The notes: a model not told the origin generated them from the letters alone. Shown: positions 54,313-63,398, numbered from the stretch's first letter. The stretch is DNA of 64,000 nt from Cocleimonas sp. (GCA_021647365.1 JAKIUW010000013.1:21591-85590); one strand, 5' to 3'. Made by a program: numbers and translations.

Positions 54313-54951
54313 CTACGGAGCACTTGTGTAATATTCAATAAGTGCTTCTTTATCCTTTTCTGATAGTTTTCTAAATTTGCGTTTCATTCGTTTGGGAATA
54401 TAGCGTTTGCTGGTAGATAACTGTTTGAATTGTCTGATCAGATACTGCCTATTTTGCCCTGCAAGAATAGGGGCGTCATCGGCAGCGCTTGTGCCGTTTT
54501 TGATATGACAATCATTGCATAAATCTTCGTGTAGCTGTTTTCCTTGAACGACTAAGCCTTTGTTAGTGCTCGTTGTATTATTACTCTGTAAAAATGTTTG
54601 CTCTGATAGATACAGTGAAATAGCTTCAAGCTTTTCGCCACTCAAATTCTTACTGATTTTTATCATGTTCGTGAGTTGTTTATTTTTATTCATCACGTCT
54701 AGCGCTTCGCGTTCATTGGACTTGAATTGATCGAGAATATCAAAAATCAAGATGGCAGAGAATCCTGCTATTTTGGGGATGCCTTCTTTTTTATCTACGG
54801 TGCTGCCAATGCCATTACCTTGTTCTCCATGACACTCAGCACAGTGTTGTTTGATTAAAGAAGCGCCATTGAGTGTTACTTCATCTGCTAATAAAAAATC
54901 GCTGTAAAAAATGAAAAATACGGCTAGCAAGGATTGAATGATTTTTTTCAT
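54313..54951 (-). CDS. Di-haem cytochrome c
   Basis: A 212-residue secreted protein with a signal peptide (residues 1-22, ending LLADE) and two CxxCH haem sites, CAECHGEQGNG near 36 and CNDCHIKNGTS near 145. The two-domain form resembles cytochrome c4/c553. The start overlaps the MFS gene stop by 4 nt, so the pair is translationally coupled. The electron partner is not evident. Confidence 0.9.
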   Translation of the reverse strand: MKKIIQSLLAVFFIFYSDFLLADEVTLNGASLIKQHCAECHGEQGNGIGSTVDKKEGIPKIAGFSAILIFDILDQFKSNEREALDVMNKNKQLTNMIKISKNLSGEKLEAISLYLSEQTFLQSNNTTSTNKGLVVQGKQLHEDLCNDCHIKNGTSAADDAPILAGQNRQYLIRQFKQLSTSKRYIPKRMKRKFRKLSEKDKEALIEYYTSAP

Positions 54952-56138
54952 GCTAGAGACTCTTCACTACGCACACGTCCAAATAATGTTTCATTACCCG
55001 CTTGTGGATGGCGAGGAATATTGAATGCGAGCAATAAAGAGATGACCGCCATAATGGCGCCGATATAAAAAACCAGTGAAGGAGAATGAATCCAAATAGC
55101 GCCAAAGAGTACAGGAATTACAACGGCTGCAATATGGTTGATTGTAAATGACACACCAGCGGTTGAGGCAATGTCCGCAGGATCTGCAATTTTTTGGAAG
55201 TAGGTTTTTTGTGCGATTGCCATGGCGAAAAATAGGTGATCCAGAATATATAATACGATGGCAAAGTTTGAGTCTTGTACCAGCGCATAGCCAATGAATA
55301 CACCAATGAGTCCAATGTACTCAAAAATTAAAGCTTTGCGTTCGCCTACAAAACCAATTAATTTACCAATTTTAGGTGCAAGAAATATATTAAAAGAGGC
55401 ATTAATAAGAAACAGAATTGATATTTCACCCACACTAAAACCAAACTTCTCGACCATCAAAAAGCCCGCAAAGACGACAAAAATTTGTCTGCGTGCACCC
55501 CCCATAAACTGCAAGGCATAAAAGAGCCAATAGCGTTTGCGTAAGATTAAGCTTTTGTTTTGATAGACTTTTTGAGGGAAGCTCGGAAAATTAATCCAGC
55601 TATATAAAGCGGTCAACATGGAGATACTGCCACCGACAAAGTAAATCCATTGATAATCAAGCTTTAGCCATTCAAATAATAACCAAACTAATGAGAAAGC
55701 AAAAATAGCCGCAGCGGATTTTGCAGCAATCATTTTACCTAAAAAGGCAGGTGCATCTTTTTTATCAAGCCATTGTAAGGATAATGAATTTTGCACCGTT
55801 TCTAAATAATGAAAGCCAATTGACATGATGACCGTCGTAACGTAGAAACCAATAGCAGTAGGAAAGAAGCCTGTCAGTAACGTGCCAAGGCCTAAAATAA
55901 ATAAAGAAAGATATGCCATTCGTTGCTCTCGAATAATGAGCAAAACGTAAATAATGGTAAAAGCAAGAAAGCCAGGAATTTCACGCAAGCTTTGTAATAT
56001 ACCAATCTCTTTACCTGTAAAAGCCGCACGATCAATCGCGAAGTTATTAAGCAGATTTAACCAAATAGCAAACCCCATAGAAGAACCTGCTGCGATTAGT
56101 AGCAGTAAAAATTCAGGGGAACTTTTGGTGATCTTCAT
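54948..56138 (-). CDS. MFS transporter
   Basis: A 396-residue inner-membrane protein with about 12 hydrophobic segments. It lacks an obvious substrate-specific motif. Its fusion-like coupling (ATGA overlap) with a cytochrome c gene is unusual and may point to a metal, haem or redox-related substrate. No clear signal peptide for secretion is seen. Confidence 0.8.
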   Translation of the reverse strand: MKITKSSPEFLLLLIAAGSSMGFAIWLNLLNNFAIDRAAFTGKEIGILQSLREIPGFLAFTIIYVLLIIREQRMAYLSLFILGLGTLLTGFFPTAIGFYVTTVIMSIGFHYLETVQNSLSLQWLDKKDAPAFLGKMIAAKSAAAIFAFSLVWLLFEWLKLDYQWIYFVGGSISMLTALYSWINFPSFPQKVYQNKSLILRKRYWLFYALQFMGGARRQIFVVFAGFLMVEKFGFSVGEISILFLINASFNIFLAPKIGKLIGFVGERKALIFEYIGLIGVFIGYALVQDSNFAIVLYILDHLFFAMAIAQKTYFQKIADPADIASTAGVSFTINHIAAVVIPVLFGAIWIHSPSLVFYIGAIMAVISLLLAFNIPRHPQAGNETLFGRVRSEESLA

Positions 56139-56201
56139 TTGGCTATTAAAGCACTTTTACCACGGAAACACACGGAAGGACGCGGAAAAGAGCTGGAAAT
56201 C

Positions 56202-56225
56202 GTACTCCCTTAGTTTTACATGATG
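56202..56225 (-). repeat. G-run repeat, degenerate minus arm (locus 19a)
   Basis: GTACTCCCTTAGTTTTACAT then GATG; the plus-sense form has CTAAGGGAG, close to the CTA subtype. It faces the copy at 56302 with a 76-nt gap. Confidence 0.75.
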
Positions 56226-56301
56226 TTTTAAAATTAAGGCTTTCAATTTTTTGTGAAGAGATTCTTGCTAAAAAAATGCAGGAAAGACAGCAAATCTAAA
56301 A

Positions 56302-56340
56302 CATCATGTAAAAGTGGGGGGGGGGGGGGGGGGGGGGGCA
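56302..56340 (+). repeat. G-run repeat with 23-nt G tract (locus 19b)
   Basis: CATCATGTAAAAGT followed by 23 consecutive G (56316-56338), then CA. All other copies have four to seven G. The usual TGTG end is missing. May be slippage expansion or an assembly artefact. Confidence 0.85.
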
Positions 56341-56348
56341 GAAAAGCG

Positions 56349-56424
56349 CGTCATTCCCGAATGTTGTTATCGGGAATCTTGCCATCTACAACGAGATTCC
56401 CATTAAAAGCATATGGGAATGACG
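56349..56424. repeat. Inverted repeat of the CGTCATTCCC type
   Basis: Outer arms CGTCATTCCC / GGGAATGACG with two inner hairpins (TCCCGA..TCGGGA and GATTCCCA..TGGGAAT). Repeats of this kind are common in proteobacterial intergenic DNA and look MITE-like. It ends about 26 nt before scpB. Confidence 0.8.
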
Positions 56425-56449
56425 GCGGGTGTAAACTGAAAGGACATAA

Positions 56450-57091
56450 ATGCAAACAGATAAACTAAAAAAAATATTAGAAGCTATTCTCATCAGTGGC
56501 GATAAACCACTGTCTGTAGAAAAACTATTAGGTTTTTTTGAGACAGAAGACTTGGTCAACCGCAACGATGTGAAAGAAGCGCTAAAAGACCTGCAAACAG
56601 CCTATGAATCACACGGCTTTGAACTGGTAGAAACCGCCAGCGGCTTTCGTTTTCAAACCAAAGAAGATTACAAGCAATGGGTCACGCAACATTGGGATGA
56701 AAAACCCGCAAAATACTCACGTGCCTTGTTAGAAACATTGGCGCTGATTATTTATCGTCAACCCATCACCCGCGCAGAGATTGAAGATGTACGTGGCGTT
56801 GCCGTAAGCTCGCATATTATAAAAACCTTGCAAGAACGCGACTGGATTCGTATTGTCGGACATAAAGAAGTTCCGGGTCGCCCAGCTTTACTTGGTACAA
56901 CTCGTCAGTTTTTAGACTACTTTAACCTAAAGTCGCTGGACGAAATGCCCTCATTAAGCGAAATTCAAGATATTGAAAAATTATATCCTGAGCTTGAATT
57001 GAAAATGGAAGAGAATAGTATTGAAGAGGATTCAGATGCTACAGAAATCGTAGAAGTTGCAGAAGATCAAGAAGAGCATATTCAAGAATAA
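56450..57091 (+). CDS. scpB: Segregation and condensation protein B
   Basis: Regulatory winged-helix subunit of the SMC-ScpA-ScpB condensin. The 213-residue protein starts LKKILEAILISGDKPLSVEK and has the conserved LETLALIIYRQPITRAEIEDVRG and GRPALLGTTRQFLDYF. Its partner scpA is not adjacent, unlike the usual scpA-scpB pair. The C-terminus is an acidic tail. The AAAGGA site is at the right distance. Confidence 0.94.
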   Translation: MQTDKLKKILEAILISGDKPLSVEKLLGFFETEDLVNRNDVKEALKDLQTAYESHGFELVETASGFRFQTKEDYKQWVTQHWDEKPAKYSRALLETLALIIYRQPITRAEIEDVRGVAVSSHIIKTLQERDWIRIVGHKEVPGRPALLGTTRQFLDYFNLKSLDEMPSLSEIQDIEKLYPELELKMEENSIEEDSDATEIVEVAEDQEEHIQE

Positions 57092-57093
57092 AA

Positions 57094-57122
57094 GCATGAT
57101 GTAAAAGTAGGGGGGTGTGCTT
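57094..57122 (+). repeat. G-run intergenic repeat, GTA variant (locus 20)
   Basis: Plus copy starting 3-4 nt after the scpB stop, GCATGATGTAAAAGTAGGGG then GGTGTGCTT. Confidence 0.88.
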
Positions 57123-57166
57123 TATAAAACCTTTCTTTAGTCAAACTAACCACTAGATAACTAAAA

Positions 57167-59053
57167 ATGAAAAAAACATTAACCACTAAAGATTATTTCC
57201 TATTCGGCTTGATTATTCTTCTTGTCGTCCTCTTGCTTCTATCCATGAATCAGGTGGATCGACAATGGCTAAAACTCACCAGAATGGAAAGCACGCTGGC
57301 AGAGCAATCTAAAGATGTGAGTGCTATTCGGGGTTTAGTGAGTAAGTTACAGCAAAAGCTATCGAAAGCAACGCTCGCTACGCAAACGCCTACATCAAAT
57401 ACTGTAAAAGTGGCTGATAATGAAGTGGATCAAGTGCCTTCTGTCTTTAAACATGATTATGAGGCAACCAAGAAGAAAGATTACGCTTTAGGCGGGTGGT
57501 TTGTAAATTCTTTCTCAAATACAATTCAAACAATTACCCCTTTGGTTTCGACTTCTGGTTATGCATCTGAAGTACAAGCAAGAGTATTAGAATCTTTGCT
57601 TTCAATGAATTCGGACACCTTAAAATATGAAGGCTTGCTCGCAAAAAACTGGCAAATTAGTGAAGATGGTTTAACGATCACTTTTCAACTTAGAGACAGT
57701 ATAGTCTTTTCTGATGGTGAGCCGTTTGACTCTTCAGATGTAGTATTTACTTTTAACTTCATTATGAATGAGAAGATCAAAGCGCCCAGCTTGCGCGCTT
57801 ACTATAGCCAAATAGAGAGTGTGGTTGCTAATGGCAAGTATGAAGTGGTTTTTAAATATAAAGAGCCATATTTTAAAGCCCTAGCGTTTGCAGGCGGAAT
57901 GTCTATTCTTGCTGAGCATTTTTATGCACCTTACCTTGATGATCCTGAAAAATTCAATCAATCAAAAGGTTTATTAATTGGAACGGGACCCTATCGATTA
58001 ATTGATCCTAAAAACTGGACATCGGATCAAGATGGTATTGAACTTATTCGTAACAACCGTTATTGGGGGCCTGTCACGCCAAGTTTCGATCGTGTTTCAT
58101 GGCGTATTATTCAAAATGATAGTGCGCGTCTAACGACCTTTAGAAATGGTGATATAGATTTATACGGCGATGCTCAGCCGATTGATTTTGATAAATTGAA
58201 AGATGATAAGCAATTAAACGAAATAAGTGATCCTTTTGATTACGTTGCGGCAGCGAGTACTTATAGTTATATCGGATGGAATCAAGAACTAAACAAAAAA
58301 CCAACGCGTTTTGCAGATAAACGTGTAAGACAAGCGATGACATGGTTGATAGATAAACAAAAAATTGCTGATGATATATTTTTAGGTTATCGCAAACCTG
58401 CAGTTAGTCCCTTTGGTGAAGGGGGGCCACAGCATGATTCTAGCTTGAAACCACGAGGTCAAAATATTGAAAAAGGAAAAGCATTGCTTAAAGAAGCGGG
58501 CTATGAAGACCGTGATGGTGATGGTGTTATTGAAGATGCAGAGGGTAAGCCTTTTGAATTTAAGCTGATTTATTTTGGTAATAGAGAGACGACCAAACGC
58601 ATGGTGCTGTTATTAAAAGATATGTACGCGCGAGCGGGAATAAAACTAATACCGGTGCCATCTGAGTGGCCTGTTATGTTAGAACATTTGGATAAAAAAG
58701 ATTTCGAAGCAATTACGTTAGCTTGGGGAGGTGCAATAGAAAGTGATTTGTATCAAATATTTCACAGCGCACAAATAAAAGAAGGTGACAACAGAACGGC
58801 TTATAAAAGCGAAGAACTTGATGCCCTGATAGTAAAAGCGCGTGCAACTGTGGATGAAAAGAAGAGAATGAAGCTCTGGCAGCAAGCTGAAAAAATTCTC
58901 TATGAAGATTTACCTTATACCTTTCTAACGAGAAGAGGTGAGCTAGGTTTTGCTTCAAAACGTGTAAAAGGGCAACGCATGACAAAACTAGGTTTAACCA
59001 CAGGAGGGGGTGATAACTACATTCCAAAAGCACTCCAAAAGCATGCTAACTAG
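57167..59053 (+). CDS. Membrane-anchored peptide-binding protein (SBP family 5)
   Basis: A 628-residue solute-binding protein of the oligopeptide/YejA class, with LLSMNSDTLKYEGLLAKNW and FSDGEPFDSSDVVFTFNF in the first lobe. The N-terminus is unusual: an uncleavable-looking membrane segment (12-31), then a coiled coil (about 35-75) before the binding domain, instead of a lipoprotein signal. It is first of the ABC transporter run that continues to 63388. Confidence 0.87.
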   Translation: MKKTLTTKDYFLFGLIILLVVLLLLSMNQVDRQWLKLTRMESTLAEQSKDVSAIRGLVSKLQQKLSKATLATQTPTSNTVKVADNEVDQVPSVFKHDYEATKKKDYALGGWFVNSFSNTIQTITPLVSTSGYASEVQARVLESLLSMNSDTLKYEGLLAKNWQISEDGLTITFQLRDSIVFSDGEPFDSSDVVFTFNFIMNEKIKAPSLRAYYSQIESVVANGKYEVVFKYKEPYFKALAFAGGMSILAEHFYAPYLDDPEKFNQSKGLLIGTGPYRLIDPKNWTSDQDGIELIRNNRYWGPVTPSFDRVSWRIIQNDSARLTTFRNGDIDLYGDAQPIDFDKLKDDKQLNEISDPFDYVAAASTYSYIGWNQELNKKPTRFADKRVRQAMTWLIDKQKIADDIFLGYRKPAVSPFGEGGPQHDSSLKPRGQNIEKGKALLKEAGYEDRDGDGVIEDAEGKPFEFKLIYFGNRETTKRMVLLLKDMYARAGIKLIPVPSEWPVMLEHLDKKDFEAITLAWGGAIESDLYQIFHSAQIKEGDNRTAYKSEELDALIVKARATVDEKKRMKLWQQAEKILYEDLPYTFLTRRGELGFASKRVKGQRMTKLGLTTGGGDNYIPKALQKHAN

Positions 59054-59064
59054 ATTAGATTACT

Positions 59065-60444
59065 ATGCTTAGTTATTTAATTCGTCGCCTATTATTGATG
59101 ATTCCTACCTTGTTAGGGATCACCATTATTGTATTTTCAGTTATGGCGGCTGCGCCTGGTGGTATTAGTGCGCAGGGCTTAATCCAAGGGCAAGATTTAA
59201 AGCCTGCCCAAAAGAAAGCTTTGGTAGATTATTACAATAAACGCTACGGTTTAGATGACCCTGCACCTATTCAGTATTTGCGCTGGTTAAACAATGTGTC
59301 GCCTATTGGCTTCACTTTTGATGATGACAATAAAATCAAAAGCTTCTCATTTACTAAAGGTTCTGATTTAGGTGAAAGCTTTAACTACGGTCGTTCGGTA
59401 TCAGCGTTAATTAAAGAACGTTTGCCTATAACCTTATTGCTCAACGTGATCACCATTCCGTTAATTTATATTATTGCCATTATTATCGGCATAAAGGCGG
59501 CGGCAGATAGAGGCGGCAGTTTTGATGTCGGCTCCAATGTGCTGATGCTGGGAATGTGGTCCGTCCCGAGTATGTTGATAGGTGTTTTACTGATTGGCTT
59601 TTTTGCCAATATTCAGCATTGGCAATGGTTTCCCACCTCAGGCTTGAGTGATCGAGCCGCTCAAGATATGACTTATTTACCCAATGGAATGTCGTTTGTT
59701 TCTATCGCTAAACTGTTTGTGTTTATGTTGGCTGGTACGGCGATTATGGTGTTTTTAAGCCAATGGTCAAAACGTCGTACCCGTACAGTCATTGCAACAG
59801 TGGTCGGTGGTTTGTTAGGCGCTTTGATGGCTTACTCGCATCCAGAAACATTGACCCTTAATTGGGTTTTATTACCTTTGTTGGGCGCTGCCACACTTTT
59901 GATTATTGCTTGGGTTGATTTTCCTGCATTGCGTGTGGGCGGCTTAGGCTTAATAGGCATGAGTATCGGCATTGTCTTAGCCTTTATGTGGATGCCAGAA
60001 ACGCCCGAAAGAGGCTATTTACTAGATCGCATGTGGCACTTGGTATTGCCTGTGATAGCTTTGTCTTACGGTGCTTTTGCATTTTTGGCTAAGCTCATTC
60101 GTACTTCTGTTTTGGAAAATTTAGAAATGGATTACGCCAGAACAGCCAGAGCAAAAGGTGTATCCGAAGATGATGTAATGCGTCGTCATGTATTTAGAAA
60201 TAGCTTGTTGCCACTAATTACCGCATCCTCAGGAATCTTGCCGGGTTTGTTAGCAGGTGCAGTTGTAATTGAATCTATTTTTAGTATTGATGGCATGGGC
60301 AAGTTGGCAATTGAAGCAGTTAACAGTCGTGATAAAGAACTGATTTTATCCATTACTTTAATTTCGGGCGTGCTGACTTTAATAGGAAATTTAATTGCTG
60401 ATTTCTTGTATACCGTTGTTGATCCGAGGGTATCTTATGACTAA
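59065..60444 (+). CDS. Peptide ABC transporter permease (YejB-like)
   Basis: A 459-residue permease with the BPD_transp_1 signature EYARTARAKG-like (MDYARTARAKGVSEDDVM near 352). It is longer than E. coli YejB (364) because of an inserted hydrophobic section around residues 215-320. The extra helices have no obvious counterpart in the classic family. It is 11 nt after the binding protein, and the next permease overlaps its end. Confidence 0.87.
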   Translation: MLSYLIRRLLLMIPTLLGITIIVFSVMAAAPGGISAQGLIQGQDLKPAQKKALVDYYNKRYGLDDPAPIQYLRWLNNVSPIGFTFDDDNKIKSFSFTKGSDLGESFNYGRSVSALIKERLPITLLLNVITIPLIYIIAIIIGIKAAADRGGSFDVGSNVLMLGMWSVPSMLIGVLLIGFFANIQHWQWFPTSGLSDRAAQDMTYLPNGMSFVSIAKLFVFMLAGTAIMVFLSQWSKRRTRTVIATVVGGLLGALMAYSHPETLTLNWVLLPLLGAATLLIIAWVDFPALRVGGLGLIGMSIGIVLAFMWMPETPERGYLLDRMWHLVLPVIALSYGAFAFLAKLIRTSVLENLEMDYARTARAKGVSEDDVMRRHVFRNSLLPLITASSGILPGLLAGAVVIESIFSIDGMGKLAIEAVNSRDKELILSITLISGVLTLIGNLIADFLYTVVDPRVSYD

Positions 60445-61633
60445 TAAAAAGATAGAGATGCTGGAGCATAAGAGATCATCAGGCTTTGTATCAAAAGTTG
60501 CCAGAGAAACTTTTGCAGGCTGGGGCGCAAAAATAGGTTTGTTGTGGGTAGTGATCCTTACTATTTTAGCCGTATTCTCACCATTTTTAGCAAATACCGT
60601 GCCCTTGTTGGTAAGCAAACAAGGGGAAATCAGCGCGCCTTTTTTACGCTATTTTAATGTTGAAGATGTCATCTTTTTGTCGGGCTTTATCATTTTATTA
60701 TTCATTATTCTAACGCCTATTAAAAAGTCTTTCTTTAAATCTTTTGCAACCTTTGTCGTGCTAATGACAATAACAGTCATAGTCGCCAATATTTTTGTTA
60801 AGCCGCCTGCTTTAATTATTTATGATGATTTTCGTTTAAAGCAAAATCAAGGTGAATACGACTGGTCGGTTAATGCGCCAATCCCATATTCTGCACGTGA
60901 TTATATGCGCGACTCAACGGATACGCCTTTACGTGAGCCTTTAGCTAAAAGTGATTTTCCGCATTATATGGGTACAGAAGAGAATGGTGCTGATGTGATG
61001 AGCCGCATGATTCATGCCTCACGTGTGGCGCTAACCATCGGCTTTATCGCCACAGGGATTGCACTGGTTATTGGTATTATTATCGGCGGTTTAATGGGAT
61101 ATTTTTCAGGCATTGTTGATATGCTGGGAATGCGTTTATTGGAAATGTTTGAATCCGTCCCTGTGCTGTTTTTATTGCTAACGTTTGTGGCATTCTTTGG
61201 CAGAAATATTTACCTGATTATGATTATTATCGGCCTAACCAGTTGGTCAGGCTATGCAAGATACACGCGCGCAGAATTCTTAAAACTGCGTAAACAAGAA
61301 TATGTGCAAGCCGCCATTGCCAGCGGTTTGCCTTTGCGCTCGATATTATTTCGTCATATTTTACCGAATGGTATAGCGCCGCTTCTAGTAAGCGTTAGCT
61401 TTGGCGTAGCATCCGCAATTATGGCAGAAGCCACTTTGAGCTTCCTTGGCTTAGGTTCTGTCGATGCGCCATCTTGGGGTGGAATGTTAAATCAATCTTT
61501 AAAAGCTTCTACGTTTAATTGGTGGATGGCGGTATACCCTGGTGGTGCTATCTTTATGACGGTATTTGCCTATAACTTGATTGGTGAAGCAATGCGCGAT
61601 GCGATTGATCCAACGACTTCGAAGAGAAGTTGA
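60437..61633 (+). CDS. Peptide ABC transporter permease (YejE-like)
   Basis: A 398-residue permease with the EAA-loop RKQEYVQAAIASGLPLRSIL near residue 290. The frame is open to 60395, but the ATG at 60437, overlapping the previous stop (ATGACTAA) and preceded by GAGGG, is the better start. It also carries extra N-terminal hydrophobic segments relative to E. coli YejE (341). Confidence 0.87.
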   Translation: MTNKKIEMLEHKRSSGFVSKVARETFAGWGAKIGLLWVVILTILAVFSPFLANTVPLLVSKQGEISAPFLRYFNVEDVIFLSGFIILLFIILTPIKKSFFKSFATFVVLMTITVIVANIFVKPPALIIYDDFRLKQNQGEYDWSVNAPIPYSARDYMRDSTDTPLREPLAKSDFPHYMGTEENGADVMSRMIHASRVALTIGFIATGIALVIGIIIGGLMGYFSGIVDMLGMRLLEMFESVPVLFLLLTFVAFFGRNIYLIMIIIGLTSWSGYARYTRAEFLKLRKQEYVQAAIASGLPLRSILFRHILPNGIAPLLVSVSFGVASAIMAEATLSFLGLGSVDAPSWGGMLNQSLKASTFNWWMAVYPGGAIFMTVFAYNLIGEAMRDAIDPTTSKRS

Positions 61634-61664
61634 TTATGAAAAGGAATAATACAAAGCACAGTTC

Positions 61665-61680
61665 TGTTGAGCCTGTCGAA
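61665..61680. repeat. Half-unit of the REP-like repeat
   Basis: TGTTGAGCCTGTCGAA resembles one arm of the repeat at 41240-41303 and sits directly beside a G-run copy, as it does there. No partner arm is seen. Confidence 0.55.
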
Positions 61681-61681
61681 T

Positions 61682-61705
61682 ACACCCCCCCACTTTTACA
61701 TGATG
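61682..61705 (-). repeat. G-run intergenic repeat (locus 21)
   Basis: Minus copy ACACCCCCCCACTTTTACAT then GATG, 49 nt after the permease stop and 28 nt before the ATPase gene. It is preceded by a half REP unit. Confidence 0.88.
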
Positions 61706-61732
61706 TTTTATACAGTGGAGATTTAAAATAGC

Positions 61733-63388
61733 ATGGCGCTACTATCCATTGAAAACCTACAAACTCACCTTCGCGTAGGAAAAAAAGAAATCATCAAAGC
61801 AGTTGATGGCATAAACCTAGAAATTAACAAAGGCGAAACTTATTGTTTGGTGGGCGAGTCTGGCAGTGGTAAATCTATCTGTGCTTTGTCTGTGATTCAG
61901 CTTTTACCGACGGGTATTAGCTTACACCCTGAAGGAAAAATCCTTTTTGACTGGGCAAAGAAAGAGGGCGGTAGTGCGATTGTCGATACGCTAACGCTCG
62001 AAGATGATGATTTACGAAAAGTACGTGGTGCAAGTATCGCGATGATTTTTCAAGAGCCAATGACATCGCTGAATCCTGTACTCAATATTGGCGAGCAAAT
62101 TGTCGAGGCAATTCAATTACATCATCCTGATACCAGTGATAGTGCAGCTAAAGCCCAAGCGATTGAGGCAATGGATCAAGTGCAAATTAAAGATGCAGCA
62201 AGGCGCTTTAGTGACTTTCCACATCAGTTATCAGGTGGGCAACGCCAGCGTATTATGATTGCGATGGCATTGGCTTGTAAGCCAGATTTGTTAATTGCTG
62301 ATGAGCCAACAACAGCTTTAGATGTGACGGTACAGGCAGAAATACTCACGCTCATGAAAGATCTGCAAAAAGATATCGGCATGAGTATTTTATTTATTAC
62401 GCATGATTTTGGCGTAGTCGCACAAATGGCGCACACAGTTGGTGTCATGAAGCAGGGTAAGATTGTTGAACAGGGAAAAATGCGCGATGTATTGATGAAC
62501 CCTCAGCATGAATATACCCAAAAATTATTGGCATCAGTTCCTGAAAATCTTGAGAAACCTGCTAAGTTTATTCCTGAAAAAAATCATGCTGACGATGATA
62601 ATGTATTTGAAATTAAAGATTTAAACGTTTGGTTTCCAATTCGTACAGGCGTTTTTAGAAAAGTTAGCGATCATATTCGTGCGGTAGATGGTGTTGACCT
62701 TAATATCAAACGCGGCACAATTCTTTCGTTGGTGGGTGAGTCTGGTTGCGGAAAAACAACGCTGGGGCGCGCCATAATACAATTACAAGAGCCAACATCA
62801 GGCAGTGTAAAGTTGGATGGGGAGGAGCTGGTTGGTTTAAGCAATAAAGAGCTTGTTCCTTATCGCAAGCGTATGCAGATTGCATTTCAAGATCCGCAGT
62901 CATCATTAAATCCGCGTTTACAAATTGTTACTACACTGATCGAACCCATGACAGTACACGGCATCGGTGAAAATAAAGAAGAGCGTATTGAGCGAGCTGC
63001 AAAAGTGTTGGAAGAAATGCAGTTAAAACGTGATCATTTATGGCGTTATCCACATGAATTCTCAGGTGGACAAAAGCAACGAATTGGCTTGGCTCGCGCT
63101 TTGGTACTAAGCCCCGAATTTATTGTTTGTGATGAAATAACCAGCGCGCTGGATGTATCTGTGCAGGCAGAAATTTTACAGCTGTTATTAGAAATTCGTA
63201 AAAAGCAGGATTTAACACTGTTATTTATCACACACAATATAGCCGTCGTTGAATATTTAAGCGATGAAACTGTGGTAATGAAAGCGGGGAAAATTGTAGA
63301 GCAAGGCTTAACAACAGATGTGTGTGGTAATCCACAACAGGCATATACGCAAAAATTACTTGAGGCAGTGCCTCGCTTAAATCTGTAG
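61733..63388 (+). CDS. Fused double-ATPase of peptide ABC transporter (YejF-like)
   Basis: A 551-residue protein with two ABC domains in one chain: the first with GESGSGKS near 43, LSGGQRQR near 165 and LLIADEPTTALDVTVQ; the second with GESGCGKTT near 336, FSGGQKQR and FIVCDEITSALDVSVQ. The fusion resembles YejF and the Opp D/F pair. The Yej-like set imports peptides, and in E. coli microcin C. A repeat lies just upstream, within the likely operon. Confidence 0.93.
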   Translation: MALLSIENLQTHLRVGKKEIIKAVDGINLEINKGETYCLVGESGSGKSICALSVIQLLPTGISLHPEGKILFDWAKKEGGSAIVDTLTLEDDDLRKVRGASIAMIFQEPMTSLNPVLNIGEQIVEAIQLHHPDTSDSAAKAQAIEAMDQVQIKDAARRFSDFPHQLSGGQRQRIMIAMALACKPDLLIADEPTTALDVTVQAEILTLMKDLQKDIGMSILFITHDFGVVAQMAHTVGVMKQGKIVEQGKMRDVLMNPQHEYTQKLLASVPENLEKPAKFIPEKNHADDDNVFEIKDLNVWFPIRTGVFRKVSDHIRAVDGVDLNIKRGTILSLVGESGCGKTTLGRAIIQLQEPTSGSVKLDGEELVGLSNKELVPYRKRMQIAFQDPQSSLNPRLQIVTTLIEPMTVHGIGENKEERIERAAKVLEEMQLKRDHLWRYPHEFSGGQKQRIGLARALVLSPEFIVCDEITSALDVSVQAEILQLLLEIRKKQDLTLLFITHNIAVVEYLSDETVVMKAGKIVEQGLTTDVCGNPQQAYTQKLLEAVPRLNL

Positions 63389-63398
63389 AGTCATAACG

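Larger units (their letters stand above)
56139..56449. other. 311-nt divergent region with G23 tract and repeat hairpin
   Basis: Between the MFS gene start and scpB. From left: a minus G-run copy (56202-56225), a plus copy with G23 (56302-56338) and a 76-nt inverted repeat (56349-56424). No gene is supported. An open frame at 56253-56468 reads through the G tract as polyglycine and is spurious. Confidence 0.75.

Noticed and set aside
56253..56468. Open frame with a polyglycine run
   Set aside because: It reads through the 23-nt G tract and an inverted repeat, has no family features and overlaps the scpB start.
671..61705. CRISPR array explanation for the repeated unit
   Set aside because: Copies are dispersed, in both orientations, with no regular spacers and no cas genes. 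The tandem triplet has no spacers at all.
671..61705. Single repeat copies as intrinsic terminators
   Set aside because: A lone copy has no self-complementary stem and no T tail. Only the two-armed loci can fold, and several genes with copies also have a separate terminator.
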